A stretch of DNA of 64,000 nucleotides from Conexibacter arvalis (GTDB lineage: Bacteria > Actinomycetota > Thermoleophilia > Solirubrobacterales > Solirubrobacteraceae): NCBI RefSeq assembly GCF_014199525.1, contig NZ_JACHNU010000001.1, forward strand, positions 1,652,182-1,716,181, in the 5' to 3' direction. A program made the translations under genes and the position numbers. Under the pieces are notes generated by a model, which did no database searches, was not told the origin of the DNA, and worked only from the letters and a program-made list of their open reading frames with translations. Positions 1-7,693 of the stretch are shown piece by piece. Within the stretch, counting starts at the first letter, position 1. Every line of letters starts with the position of its first letter.

Positions 1-231
1 GCGGTTGCCGCGCGCCTTCATCCAGTCGCCGATGATCGTCTCCGACTCGCCGCCGCTGTTGCCCGGCACCCACGCCGAGTAGGAGTCGGCGGTGTCGACG
101 TGGTTGCCGCCGGCCTCCGCGTAGGCGTCGAGCACGGCGAACGACTGCGCCGCGTCAGCCGTCCAGCCGAAGACGTTGCCGCCGAGCGCGAGCGGGAAGA
201 GGTCCAGGTTCGTCCAAGGTGTGTTCGCCAT
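1..231 (-). CDS. aldo/keto reductase, N-terminal fragment
   Basis: The first 77 codons of a minus-strand gene are present; the rest lies before the window. The visible protein begins with an ATG at 231 and contains the first strand of the TIM barrel followed by '[12 protein letters not shown]', the aldo/keto reductase signature around the catalytic Asp (GxNxxDTAxxY). These enzymes reduce aldehydes or ketones with NADPH. The catalytic Tyr is probably the Y of this motif; Lys and His would lie in the missing part. Substrate cannot be told. It is followed upstream by a roughly 100-base GC-rich gap before the MerR gene, which is read in the same direction. Confidence 0.85.
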   Translation of the reverse strand, partial: MANTPWTNLDLFPLALGGNVFGWTADAAQSFAVLDAYAEAGGNHVDTADSYSAWVPGNSGGESETIIGDWMKARGNR

Positions 232-330
232 CGATCGAACCTAGCATCGGTGGCGGGCGCGGCAGGGCGCGGCAGCGGCAGGCGCGGCTGCGTCGCGTCC
301 TGACGGCCGCGCCGCACGGCCGCCGCGCCC

Positions 331-1272
331 TCAGCGGGACCGCAGCGCCGCGATCGCCCACTCGAACGCGGGCACCGTCGCGGGGACCGGCGGCCAGCCG
401 TTGACGATCGCGAGCAGCTGCCAATAGCGCTCCGCGCGGCGGTCGGTCCCGACCGCGAGGCGGTCGGCGAGGAGCGCGCCGACGGCGCCGTCGCCGACCT
501 GCGACCAGGCCGCCTCGATCGCCGCCACGTGCGCGGCCGCCTCTGGCGCGTCGGGGGCGACGCCGGCCGCGAGCGCCTTGCCGCCCTCCGTCGCGACGAC
601 CTCCGCGGCGACGCGCATCGCCGCCGCGTCGGGCGCCGGCACCGCCCTCGCCGCCGCGCGCTGGGCGGCGCCGGCCTCGGCCATCTCGCGCGTGCGGCGG
701 CGGAAGCCGTCGTCGCGCACGAGCTGCGCCAACTCGATCCAGGCGTCGACCTGCTCGGGGCTCGGGTCGTCGGGGAGGTCGGGGCGGGCGGCGCGCATCC
801 GCTGCTCGATCGCCGGGTCGGCGTCGAGGTCGGCGAAGGTCGCGTCGAGGAAGTCGTCGATGATGCGGCGGCGCTCCTCGGCGCTCAGCGTGGCCAGCTC
901 GTGCATGGTGCGGATCTCCTTCTCGTCGGGGTCGCGTCTCGCCGCCATCCGCATCACCGTGCGCTGCAGCCGCAGCGCGCGGATCTGCGCGTCGAGCGCG
1001 TCGGCGTGGGCGGCCGCGACCTCGGCCAGCGTCAGCTCGCGCGCCAGCACGCGCGCGATCGTGGCGAGGTCGACGTCCAGCTCGCGCAGCGTGCGCACGA
1101 GCTGGAGCCGCGCCAGCGCCGTCTCGTCGTAGAGGCGATAGCCGGCGGACGTGCGGTCGGTCGGCGGCACGATCCCGCGGTCGGAGTAGAAGCGGATCGC
1201 CTTGACCGTCAGGCCGGTACGGCGGGCGAGCTCGCCGATCGTGAGGAGGGTGTCGCCGTCCATGCGCTCCAT
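331..1272 (-). CDS. MerR-family transcriptional regulator
   Basis: 313-residue protein with an N-terminal MerR winged helix-turn-helix (residues about 9-75; 'TIGELARRTGLTVKAIRFY' then 'GIVPPTDRTSAGYRLYD'), a long dimerisation helix, and a C-terminal helical domain of about 190 residues rich in Ala/Asp/Arg. MerR proteins usually bind distorted promoters and respond to metals or small drugs. I see no Cys cluster, so an organic ligand sensed by the large C-terminal domain is more likely (inference). ATG at 1272 has a GGGAG about 8 bases upstream; ATG at 1263 is an alternative. The same-strand upstream gene is a two-domain VOC protein, 135 bases away. Confidence 0.85.
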   Translation of the reverse strand: MERMDGDTLLTIGELARRTGLTVKAIRFYSDRGIVPPTDRTSAGYRLYDETALARLQLVRTLRELDVDLATIARVLARELTLAEVAAAHADALDAQIRALRLQRTVMRMAARRDPDEKEIRTMHELATLSAEERRRIIDDFLDATFADLDADPAIEQRMRAARPDLPDDPSPEQVDAWIELAQLVRDDGFRRRTREMAEAGAAQRAAARAVPAPDAAAMRVAAEVVATEGGKALAAGVAPDAPEAAAHVAAIEAAWSQVGDGAVGALLADRLAVGTDRRAERYWQLLAIVNGWPPVPATVPAFEWAIAALRSR

Positions 1273-1407
1273 GCTGCGGTCTCCCGTCGGGGGAGAGTCA
1301 AGCGCACTTCGATGCGCTCGCGACGCTCGCGCGCGCGACCGGCGGCGCCCCGCTCGGCGGCCCCCGGCCGCTGCCGAGGCGGCCGAGGGGCCGAGCGCGG
1401 CGACGCG

Positions 1408-2298
1408 CTACGCCTGCGCGACGAGCGCCAGCTCGTTGCCGAACGGGTCGGTCGCGACGAGCGCGCCGTCGCGCTCGACGGCCGGCCTCTCGTCGGCGGC
1501 GAGCCGCTCGGCGACGGCGCGCACGGCGGCGGCGTCCGGGAGCGCGATCGTGTACCGGGCGAGGCCGCGGGTGCCGGGCGCGTTGTCGACGCCGCCGAGG
1601 CTCGCCCACGTGTTGAGGCCGAGGTGGTGGTGGTAGCCGCCGGCCGAGACGAACAGCGCGCCCGGATAGCCGCGCACGACCACGTCGAACCCGAGCACGC
1701 CGTGGTAGAAGGCCTCCGCCGCGTCGAGGTCGGAGACCTGCAGGTGGACGTGGCCCATCGCCGTGTCGTCGGGGATGCCGGGGTCGGGCGCGTCGTCGGC
1801 GAGGTCGCGCGGCAGCTCGGCGACGATCGCGTCGAGGTCGAGTGGGAGCGTCGCCATTCTGATCTGGCCGTCGGGCTCGAAGCCCCACTCCGAGCGCGGG
1901 CGGTCGCGGTAGAGCTCGATCCCGTTGCCCTCCGGGTCGGCGAGGTAGAGCGCCTCGGAGACGAGGTGGTCGGAGGCGCCCTGGAGCGGATGGCGGGCGA
2001 GCGCGATCCGCCGCAGCGCGAGCGCCAGGTCGGTCCGCGTCGGCAGCAGCAGCGCGAGGTGGAAGAGGCCGCTGGAGCGGCGCGGCCGCGGCGCGGCGTC
2101 GGCCCGCTCGACCAGCTCGACGAGCGGCCGGCCGGCGGCGGTCCCGAGCGTCGCCGTGTCGCCGTCGCGCACGAGCGGACGCAGGCCGAGGACGCGCTCG
2201 TAGAAGGCGGCGGTCGTCGCGAGGTCGGCGACCGTCAGCCGGACCGGCCCGAGCGACGTCGCGGCGGGGAGGGAGGGGGCGGAGGGGGAGGGTGTCAT
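1408..2298 (-). CDS. two-domain VOC (glyoxalase/catechol dioxygenase-like) protein
   Basis: About 296 residues. Two vicinal-oxygen-chelate modules are visible: the first begins with 'GPVRLTVADLATTAAFYERVLGL' features (VxDLxxxxxFYxxVLGL) and ends near 'LADPEGNGIELYRD'; the second begins 'GHVHLQVSDLDAAEAFYHG' and ends 'ATDPFGNELALV'. The arrangement matches the CatE-like catechol-2,3-dioxygenase family of Firmicutes and actinobacteria: metal ligands His (in GHVHL) and Glu (GIELYRD) are present. The reading frame extends upstream to 2400, but the extra 34 residues look non-coding, so the ATG at 2298 is chosen. True substrate unknown; ring cleavage is only one possibility in this broad superfamily. 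Confidence 0.8.
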   Translation of the reverse strand: MTPSPSAPSLPAATSLGPVRLTVADLATTAAFYERVLGLRPLVRDGDTATLGTAAGRPLVELVERADAAPRPRRSSGLFHLALLLPTRTDLALALRRIALARHPLQGASDHLVSEALYLADPEGNGIELYRDRPRSEWGFEPDGQIRMATLPLDLDAIVAELPRDLADDAPDPGIPDDTAMGHVHLQVSDLDAAEAFYHGVLGFDVVVRGYPGALFVSAGGYHHHLGLNTWASLGGVDNAPGTRGLARYTIALPDAAAVRAVAERLAADERPAVERDGALVATDPFGNELALVAQA

Positions 2299-2513
2299 CG
2301 GCTGCGGCTCATCGGTTGATTGCGCACACAACAGTAGCAGCGCTCCGTCTCCCAGGGCCGGCGTCGGCGAGGCCATCTCCCCCTCTGTGTGCCAGCTCAC
2401 ACCGAAAACAGCCCTCCATGGGCGGACGCTCGGATTGCGTTAAGCCCCCTCTAATCGAGCCCGGGAACGGTCGAATACATGGCTTTCCCGTCGAGCCCGC
2501 CACACCGGTCGCG

Positions 2514-3395
2514 ATGAGCAGCGAGTTCATCGCCGCCTACGCCGGCAGCTCCGTCGCGCAGGCGGCGCTGGTCGCCGGCGCGACCGCGACGGCGGCGCCG
2601 ATGTGGACGCGCGCGCTGCGTCATCGCGCCTTCGCGCTGATCCCGCCGTTCTCGCTGATCGGCGTCGTCGTGCTGCTGCGCCTCTACCCCGACGGCGCGT
2701 CGGCCTTCGCGAAGGCGGCGCTCGTGCTCGTGCCGCTGCTCGCGCTCCTCTCCGCGGCGCGCCTCGGGCCGGCCGCGGTGCTGCTGACGCTCGCGGCGAT
2801 CGGCGCCGTCCTGCACGACGGCCACTCGCTCGTCGGCCAGCTCGCGGCGCTGCTCCTGATCGGCGGCTCGTGCCTGCTGCTCGGCGCCCTGCTGGTCGAG
2901 CTGACCCCGACGCGCTGGCTCGGCGCCGGGATAGCCGCGATGGCCGCCGCCGATCTCGTGCTGGTCGCCAGCGGTGTGCTCGGCCCGGCCAGCGACGTGC
3001 TCAACGCCGCCGGCGTCGGCGAGCACCTGCCGCAGCTCCAGCGCGTCGAGCTGGGCCCGCTGGAGATGGGCTACGGCGACGTCTTCCTGCCGGCGCTCGT
3101 CGGCGCGCTGCTCGCCTCGCGCGCCCGTCCGCGCACGTGGGCGGCCGGTCTGACGCTGCTGTTCGCGCTCGCCGCGGGGCTCGTCTTCCTCGCCTTCGAC
3201 CGGCTGCCGGCGACCGTCCCGGTCGCGCTCGCGCTGCTCGTCGTCGAGGCGGCCGGCGCGGGTCGGGTCTGGTGGCGTCGGCGCGCTAGCCTCGGTGCAT
3301 GGCTCTCGACATCGCGATCGCGGGCGGACACGGGCAGATCGCCCTCCGCCTCGGCAAGCTGCTCGCCGCGCGCGGAGACCGCGTCCGCGGCCTGA
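2514..3395 (+). CDS. polytopic membrane protein with presenilin-like aspartyl protease marks
   Basis: 293 residues with about eight or nine hydrophobic segments. The start is the ATG at 2514. Three features recall GxGD intramembrane aspartyl proteases (presenilin/signal peptide peptidase): an Asp inside a membrane helix (D147 in 'AAMAAADLVLV'), a GxGD box at the start of the next helix (G186-Y-G-D189) and a P-V-A-L motif (236-239) in the last helix. D189 to P236 is 47 residues, close to the 48 between D385 and P433 of presenilin-1. The last 30 residues overlap the start of the following gene by 97 bases and turn polar; they may be dispensable. Family assignment is an inference; no close relative is recognised. 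Confidence 0.6.
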   Translation: MSSEFIAAYAGSSVAQAALVAGATATAAPMWTRALRHRAFALIPPFSLIGVVVLLRLYPDGASAFAKAALVLVPLLALLSAARLGPAAVLLTLAAIGAVLHDGHSLVGQLAALLLIGGSCLLLGALLVELTPTRWLGAGIAAMAAADLVLVASGVLGPASDVLNAAGVGEHLPQLQRVELGPLEMGYGDVFLPALVGALLASRARPRTWAAGLTLLFALAAGLVFLAFDRLPATVPVALALLVVEAAGAGRVWWRRRASLGAWLSTSRSRADTGRSPSASASCSPRAETASAA

Positions 3396-3949
3396 TCCGC
3401 AACCCCGACCACGCCGAGGACCTGCGCGCCGCCGGCGTCGAGCCGGTCGTCTGCGACCTCGAGCAGGCCGCCGCCGAGCAGGTCGCCGACGCGATCGCGG
3501 GCGCCGACGCGGTCGTCTTCGCCGCCGGCGCCGGTCCCGGCAGCGGCGAGGCGCGCAAGGCGACGATGGACCGCGGCGGCGCGGTGCTGCTGATCGAGGC
3601 GGCGAAGCGCGCAGGCGTCGACCGCTACGTGATCGTCTCCTCGCGCGGCGCCGACGCGAACGCCGAGGGCGACGGCTTCGCCGCCTACCTGCGCGCGAAG
3701 GGCGAGGCCGACGAGGCGCTGAGAGCGAGCGGGCTCGCGTACACGATCGTGCGCCCCGGGGCGCTCACGAACGAGCCCGGCACCGGCCGCGTCACGACCG
3801 CCACCGGCGACGGCGCGATCCCGCGCGACGACGTCGCCGCGACGCTGGCCGCCGTGCTCGACCGCCCGGAGACGGCCGGCAAGGCCTTCCTGCTCGTCTC
3901 CGGCGAGACGCCGATCGCCGAGGCGCTCGCCGCGCTGCCCTCCGACTGA
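3299..3949 (+). CDS. NAD(P)H-binding atypical SDR protein
   Basis: 216 residues starting 'MALDIAIAGGHGQIALRLGKLL', a Rossmann GGxGxI nucleotide-binding loop at residues 9-14, followed by 'VRGLIRNPDHAEDL', the Arg that typically contacts the NADP 2'-phosphate. Later 'YVIVSSRGAD' and 'YTIVRPGALT' are the usual segments of the YwnB/YhfK group of atypical short-chain dehydrogenases (NmrA/HSCARG-like). These bind NADP(H) and act as reductases or redox sensors; the Tyr-Lys catalytic pair of classical SDRs is not evident. Its first 97 bases overlap the end of the upstream membrane-protein frame, so the two are probably co-transcribed. Confidence 0.85.
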   Translation: MALDIAIAGGHGQIALRLGKLLAARGDRVRGLIRNPDHAEDLRAAGVEPVVCDLEQAAAEQVADAIAGADAVVFAAGAGPGSGEARKATMDRGGAVLLIEAAKRAGVDRYVIVSSRGADANAEGDGFAAYLRAKGEADEALRASGLAYTIVRPGALTNEPGTGRVTTATGDGAIPRDDVAATLAAVLDRPETAGKAFLLVSGETPIAEALAALPSD

Positions 3950-4102
3950 CGCGCGCCGGTCGTCCCGCGCGCGGCGGTCGCTTCCCCGCCTTCGCGCTCG
4001 CGATCGCCTTCGTCGGCCGCGTCGCGGAGGTCGCCGCGGCGGCCCCTCGGCTTCACGTGCCCGCGCTTCGGCGGGCGCACCGTCTCGCGGTAGATTGGCG
4101 CG

Positions 4103-4765
4103 GTGACCGAACCGCCGCGCAGCCCCGGCGTCCCGCCGGGGCTCCTGTTCGTCGTCGCCGGCCTGATCGCGGTGGCGATCGGCGTCGCGCTGCCGATGGG
4201 CATCCCCGAGGACCCGGCCTTCACGCTGTCGGGCAACACGCTGCTCGCCGACTTCGGCGACGGCTGGATCTTCCTCTGCGGCGTGCTCGCGGTCGCCGTC
4301 TGCCTCTGGTGCTGGTGGCGGCTCGGCGCGTCGTGGCTGTGGATAGCGCTGCCCGGCGTCGTCGGCCTGCTGGCGGCCGGGGTGGAGGCCGCCGCCGTCG
4401 CCGCCGACGAGGTGTGGGCCGACGAGCACGGCCTCCCGCTCGCGACGCGCCCGGGCGCCGGCATCTGGACGGTCGCGATCGGCTCGCTGCTCGTCGCCGT
4501 CGGCGGCAGCGCGCTGCGCGGCGCCGAGCGTCCCGCGCGCGCCCCCGCCTCCCCGTCTCCGGGCGACGGCGCTTCCGCAGGCGACCGCGCCCCCGCGGGC
4601 GACCGCGCACCCGCGGGCGGCCGCGCCTCTCCCGCGCGCGACCGTCCCGCCGCCGGCCGGCCCGCGCCGCCGCCCGCCGTGCGCCCCCGCTCGCGCGACG
4701 ACGACACGCCGGCGCCGCCGCTGTGGCGGCGCCCGGAGAAAGACCCGCCGCTCGACGACCGCTGA
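4103..4765 (+). CDS. small membrane protein with disordered C-terminal tail
   Basis: 220 residues from a GTG at 4103. Four hydrophobic segments occupy about residues 12-32, 52-70, 74-96 and 118-138. The remaining 80 residues are low-complexity Pro/Ala/Arg/Gly, including near-repeats of 'GDRAPAGDRAPAGGRA' from an imperfect GC-rich tandem repeat at about 4560-4625. No enzyme motif is seen. The tail carries many Arg and Asp residues and would be cytoplasmic if both termini are inside. Function unknown; it stands alone between an SDR gene and a convergent reductase gene. Confidence 0.7.
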   Translation: MTEPPRSPGVPPGLLFVVAGLIAVAIGVALPMGIPEDPAFTLSGNTLLADFGDGWIFLCGVLAVAVCLWCWWRLGASWLWIALPGVVGLLAAGVEAAAVAADEVWADEHGLPLATRPGAGIWTVAIGSLLVAVGGSALRGAERPARAPASPSPGDGASAGDRAPAGDRAPAGGRASPARDRPAAGRPAPPPAVRPRSRDDDTPAPPLWRRPEKDPPLDDR

Positions 4766-4820
4766 CGAGCTTCCGCTTCGGGCGCCGAGCGGCGGCTGCC
4801 CGTCGCGGACCTCGCTGGCC

Positions 4821-5546
4821 CTACGTGCCGTCGGCGCTCGGTCCGACGAGGTCGCCGCTGGCGCCGCGATCGTCCAGCACCAGCTTCGACCGCCCGGCGA
4901 CGGCGTAGCGGATGTGGGTGACCGTGGGCGCCTCGACGACCCGCGTCGGGACCAGCTCGATGCCGTCGTCGGCGCCGAGGCCGAGGCTCGGGCCGAACAG
5001 GCGCTGACCGTCGCCGAGCAGCACCGGGGCGATGTGCAGCTCGAGCTGGTCGAGCAGCCCGGCGGCCAGCACCTGGCGCAGGAGCTCCCCGCCGCCGGCC
5101 ATCGCCACGTCCTTGCCGGCGGCGGCCTCCCGGGCCAGCTCGATCGCCCGCTCGACTCCCTCGGTGACGAAGGTGAAGGAGGTGCCGCCCTGGCGTTCGA
5201 GCACCTCCCGGGAACGGTGGGTGACGACGAACACCGGCGCGCGGAACGGCGGCTCCTCGCCCCAGGGGACCTCGCCGGCGTCGAACATGCGGCGGCCCAT
5301 GACGTAGGCGCCGGCCGCCGCGAACGTCTCCTCGATGATCTCCGAGTCGATCGACTGCTCGCCGCCGGCGTAGCCCTGCCGCTCGCGCCAGGCCATCGCG
5401 TCGACCGCCCAGCGGGTGATCCGGAAGAAACCGGGCGCTTCCGGACCCCGCATCCAGCCGCTCATGTCGTTGGGGTCCCGGGTGTCCCGCGGCCCGGTGT
5501 AGAAGCCGTCGAGGGAGATCGACATCTGGGCGGTCACCTTGGTCAT
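4821..5546 (-). CDS. RibD C-terminal/dihydrofolate reductase-like protein
   Basis: 241 residues starting 'MTKVTAQMSISLDGFYTGP', the first strand of the DHFR/RibD fold (SLDGxxA/TG), with 'YVMGRRMFD' (MGRxTxE-like box), 'VFVVTHRSRE' and 'DVAMAGGGELLRQVLAAGLLDQLELHIAPVLLG' features, diagnostic of the bacterial RibD-C reductase superfamily (YyaP/YwjB). Such proteins bind NADPH; many have no known substrate. The ATG at 5546 has AGAGGAACGA a few bases upstream. An intact riboflavin deaminase domain is absent, so a role in riboflavin synthesis is unlikely. Confidence 0.85.
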   Translation of the reverse strand: MTKVTAQMSISLDGFYTGPRDTRDPNDMSGWMRGPEAPGFFRITRWAVDAMAWRERQGYAGGEQSIDSEIIEETFAAAGAYVMGRRMFDAGEVPWGEEPPFRAPVFVVTHRSREVLERQGGTSFTFVTEGVERAIELAREAAAGKDVAMAGGGELLRQVLAAGLLDQLELHIAPVLLGDGQRLFGPSLGLGADDGIELVPTRVVEAPTVTHIRYAVAGRSKLVLDDRGASGDLVGPSADGT

Positions 5547-5671
5547 CGTTCGTTCCTCTCGTGTCGGGCGGCCCCGTTCGGCCGCCGGTGCCCATGAGTC
5601 GGGGCCGGTCGCCGGTCCTCGACATGCGCCGGCGCGAAGACCGCTGAGCGGGACCGGTCTCCCCGCGCCGC

Positions 5672-6304
5672 TCAGCCCGACCGTCTGCGCGCGCGATAGG
5701 ACCTGGCGCGGTTGCGGTCGCCGCAGCGCTCGGTGCTGCACCATCTGCGCCGGCCCGGCCGGGAGGCGTCGTAGAAGACGATCCCGCAGTCGTCGCTGGC
5801 GCAGATCCGCAGCCGCTCCCACTGCGCGCGGTCGGCGATCAGCTCGAGCGCGTCGCGCGCGACGTCGGAGAGGGCGGCGCGCGCGGTCGGCCGCGCCCAG
5901 CCGCGCGCGCCGGTGCGCGGGTCGACGTGGGGGACGAGTGGCGCGACCGCGGCGGCGGCGTCGATCGCCTCGATCGCGCCGCGCTGCGGCAGGCGCTCGC
6001 CGAGCAGCGCGTCGACGGCGGCGGTCACCGCCCGCCGCAGCGCTCTCGCCGCGCGCAGGTCGTCGGCGTCGGCGCGCGTTCCGGGGACCGCGAGCGCCCC
6101 CTCGGCCAGCCAGCGGTCGAGGTCGGCCGGCGCGTGCAGCACCTCCCAGACCGACAGCCAGTCGTCGCCGCCGGTCATCGCGAGGTCGACGGCGGGCCGC
6201 CCGGTGAAGACGAAGGCCGTCCGTCTCGGCAGCGCGGCGCGCTGCTCGGCCGTCATCGCGATGACGGCGCGGGCGGGCTTCGAGTCGGCGAGCGAGCGCG
6301 TCAT
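5672..6304 (-). CDS. ABATE/CGNR zinc-finger transcriptional regulator
   Basis: 210 residues. The C-terminal 45 residues form a CGNR zinc finger: 'RICASDDCGIVFYD', 'RRRWCSTERCGDRNRARSYR' supply four Cys and the family-defining CG(D)R-N-R signature. The N-terminal half ('RPAVDLAMTG' and following helices) fits the stress-linked ABATE domain. The family is thought to bind DNA through the finger and sense a small molecule through ABATE. It is divergent from a VOC gene 36 bases away, and a perfect palindrome covers its own start codon, suggesting autoregulation and control of the VOC gene. Starts at 6304 (used) or 6256 ('MTAEQRAALP'). Confidence 0.85.
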   Translation of the reverse strand: MTRSLADSKPARAVIAMTAEQRAALPRRTAFVFTGRPAVDLAMTGGDDWLSVWEVLHAPADLDRWLAEGALAVPGTRADADDLRAARALRRAVTAAVDALLGERLPQRGAIEAIDAAAAVAPLVPHVDPRTGARGWARPTARAALSDVARDALELIADRAQWERLRICASDDCGIVFYDASRPGRRRWCSTERCGDRNRARSYRARRRSG

Positions 6305-6318
6305 GGGTATGACCCATG
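6302..6318. promoter_or_regulatory. candidate operator between CGNR regulator and VOC gene
   Basis: Perfect 7-bp inverted repeat CATGGGT-ATG-ACCCATG. It overlaps the start codon of the leftward CGNR gene and lies 21 bases before the rightward VOC gene, the position expected for a repressor that controls both. Binding by the CGNR protein is inferred from position only. Confidence 0.5.
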
Positions 6319-6339
6319 ATATCGGGTAGGGTGGCGGAC

Positions 6340-6741
6340 ATGACCACATCGGCAATCGAGAACTGGGACTGGTCACGGCCGGTCTTCGACCATCTCCACC
6401 TGCGCGTCGCCGACCTCGCGGCGAGCCGCGCCTTCTACCTCGCTGCGCTGAGACCGCTCGGCATCCCGCTGCTGATCGACACGCCCGAGACGGTCCAGTT
6501 CCCCAACCTCGCTCTCAGCGCCGACGGGGAGCCGAGCGCGCGCGTCCACGTCGCGTTCGTCGCCGCCGACGAGGACGCGGTCGCGGCCTTCCACGCCGCC
6601 GGCGTCGCGGCCGGCGGGCGCGACAACGGCGCGCCCGGCCCGCGCAGATACGGCCCGCCCGGAAGCACCTACCACGCCGCCTACGTGCTCGACCCGGACG
6701 GCAACAACGTCGAGGCGGTCTTTCGCTCCTTCGGCGGCTGA
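6340..6741 (+). CDS. VOC family (glyoxalase-like) protein
   Basis: 133 residues from the ATG at 6340. One VOC module pair: 'FDHLHLRVADLAASRAFY' (metal-ligand His plus FY box) and 'YHAAYVLDPDGNNVEAVF' (DPDGNxxE, metal-ligand Glu). This group includes glyoxalase I, fosfomycin and bleomycin resistance proteins and extradiol dioxygenases; the short single-domain form near a CGNR regulator suggests a detoxification role controlled by that regulator. No substrate can be named. Confidence 0.8.
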   Translation: MTTSAIENWDWSRPVFDHLHLRVADLAASRAFYLAALRPLGIPLLIDTPETVQFPNLALSADGEPSARVHVAFVAADEDAVAAFHAAGVAAGGRDNGAPGPRRYGPPGSTYHAAYVLDPDGNNVEAVFRSFGG

Positions 6742-6792
6742 GCGGCGGCGGCCGGTCGCGGCGCCGCTGCGGCGGGTAGGTTCCCGTGCGAG

Positions 6793-7572
6793 ATGGGGCG
6801 CCTCGACGACGTCGACCTGAGCCGGTCGCTCGACAAGGACGAAGGTGCGCGGCTGCTGGCCGAGCAGCAGCGGCGCCTGCTCGCGCTGCGGCTGCAGCTC
6901 GGCGGCCTGCTCGGCGACCACGACCGCCTTGGGCCGCCGCTGTGCGTCCTGTTCGAGGGCTGGGACGCCTCCGGCAAGGGCGGCGCGATCAGACGCCTCG
7001 TCGCCCCGCTCGACCCGCGGCACGTGCGCGTCGTGCAGTTCGCGGCGCCGACCCCCGACGAGAAGCGCCACCACTTCCTCCAGCGCTTCTGGCCCGTGCT
7101 GCCCGGCTGGGGCGGCATGGCCGTGCTCGACCGCTCCTGGTACGGCCGCGTGCTGGTCGAGCGCGTCGAGGGCTTCGCGACCGAGGGGGAGTGGCGGCGC
7201 GCCCATGACGAGATCGCCGGTTTCGAGCAGTCGCTCCACGGCGAGGGGATGGTGCTGGTGAAGATCTTCCTGCACCTCTCCGACGCGGAGCAGAAGAAGC
7301 GGTTCGAGCAGCGTGCGAAGGACCCGCTCAAGCAGTGGAAGCTGACCGACGAGGACTGGCGCAACCGGGAGAAGCGCCCGGCCTATCTGGAGGCGCTGGA
7401 GGAGATGTTCGCCCGCACCGACCGTCCCGCCGCGCCGTGGACCGTGATCTCCGCCGAGTCGAAGCCGTTCGCGCGCGTGCGCGTGCTCGAGGCCGTCTGC
7501 GAGGCGATCGAGGAGGGCATGCGCGCCAACGGAATGGAGCCGATATCTTTCCCGCCACGAGAAGGGAAGTAG
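6793..7572 (+). CDS. ppk2: polyphosphate kinase 2 family protein
   Basis: 259 residues. Walker A 'GWDASGKGG' (residues 56-64) and the Walker B/lid region 'DRSWYGR' (113-119) are hallmarks of PPK2, which transfers phosphate between inorganic polyphosphate and nucleotides (AMP, ADP or GDP). The single-domain length fits class I/III enzymes; 'FLHLSDAEQKKRFEQR' and 'DWRNREKRPAYLEALEEM' complete the fold. Its last codons and stop (GAA GGG AAG TAG) are also the first conserved part of the putative riboswitch of the next gene, so the two units overlap physically. Whether it makes polyphosphate or NTPs is not decided by what I see. Confidence 0.9.
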   Translation: MGRLDDVDLSRSLDKDEGARLLAEQQRRLLALRLQLGGLLGDHDRLGPPLCVLFEGWDASGKGGAIRRLVAPLDPRHVRVVQFAAPTPDEKRHHFLQRFWPVLPGWGGMAVLDRSWYGRVLVERVEGFATEGEWRRAHDEIAGFEQSLHGEGMVLVKIFLHLSDAEQKKRFEQRAKDPLKQWKLTDEDWRNREKRPAYLEALEEMFARTDRPAAPWTVISAESKPFARVRVLEAVCEAIEEGMRANGMEPISFPPREGK

Positions 7573-7693
7573 CCCTGCGACACGGCGCGTTCGTCAGTAC
7601 GGCTCCGAGCACGGAGCCCGGCGCGTCGGCCGCACCATCGCGGCGGGCCAAACCTTCGAGACCACCGACAGATCTCGAAGGAGCCCCCAAGAC
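7559..7693 (+). promoter_or_regulatory. yybP-ykoY-type manganese riboswitch (translational)
   Basis: The 5' part reads GAAGGGAAGTAGCC, close to the family's GGGGAGTAGC; then TTCGTCAGTACGG (family GTCGTCAATTCG), a perfect GGCTCCG-AGCA-CGGAGCC hairpin (7601-7618) followed by CGGCGCG (family CCGGC), and AAACCTTCGAGACC closing helix P1 by pairing CCTTC (7653-7657) with GAAGG (7561-7565). The P1 3' strand CCTTCGAGA (7653-7661) can instead pair perfectly with TCTCGAAGG (7673-7681), which contains the AAGGAG ribosome-binding site at 7678-7683. So metal binding would free the RBS and switch translation on. It precedes a TerC gene, the classic partner of this riboswitch. Confidence 0.75.
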
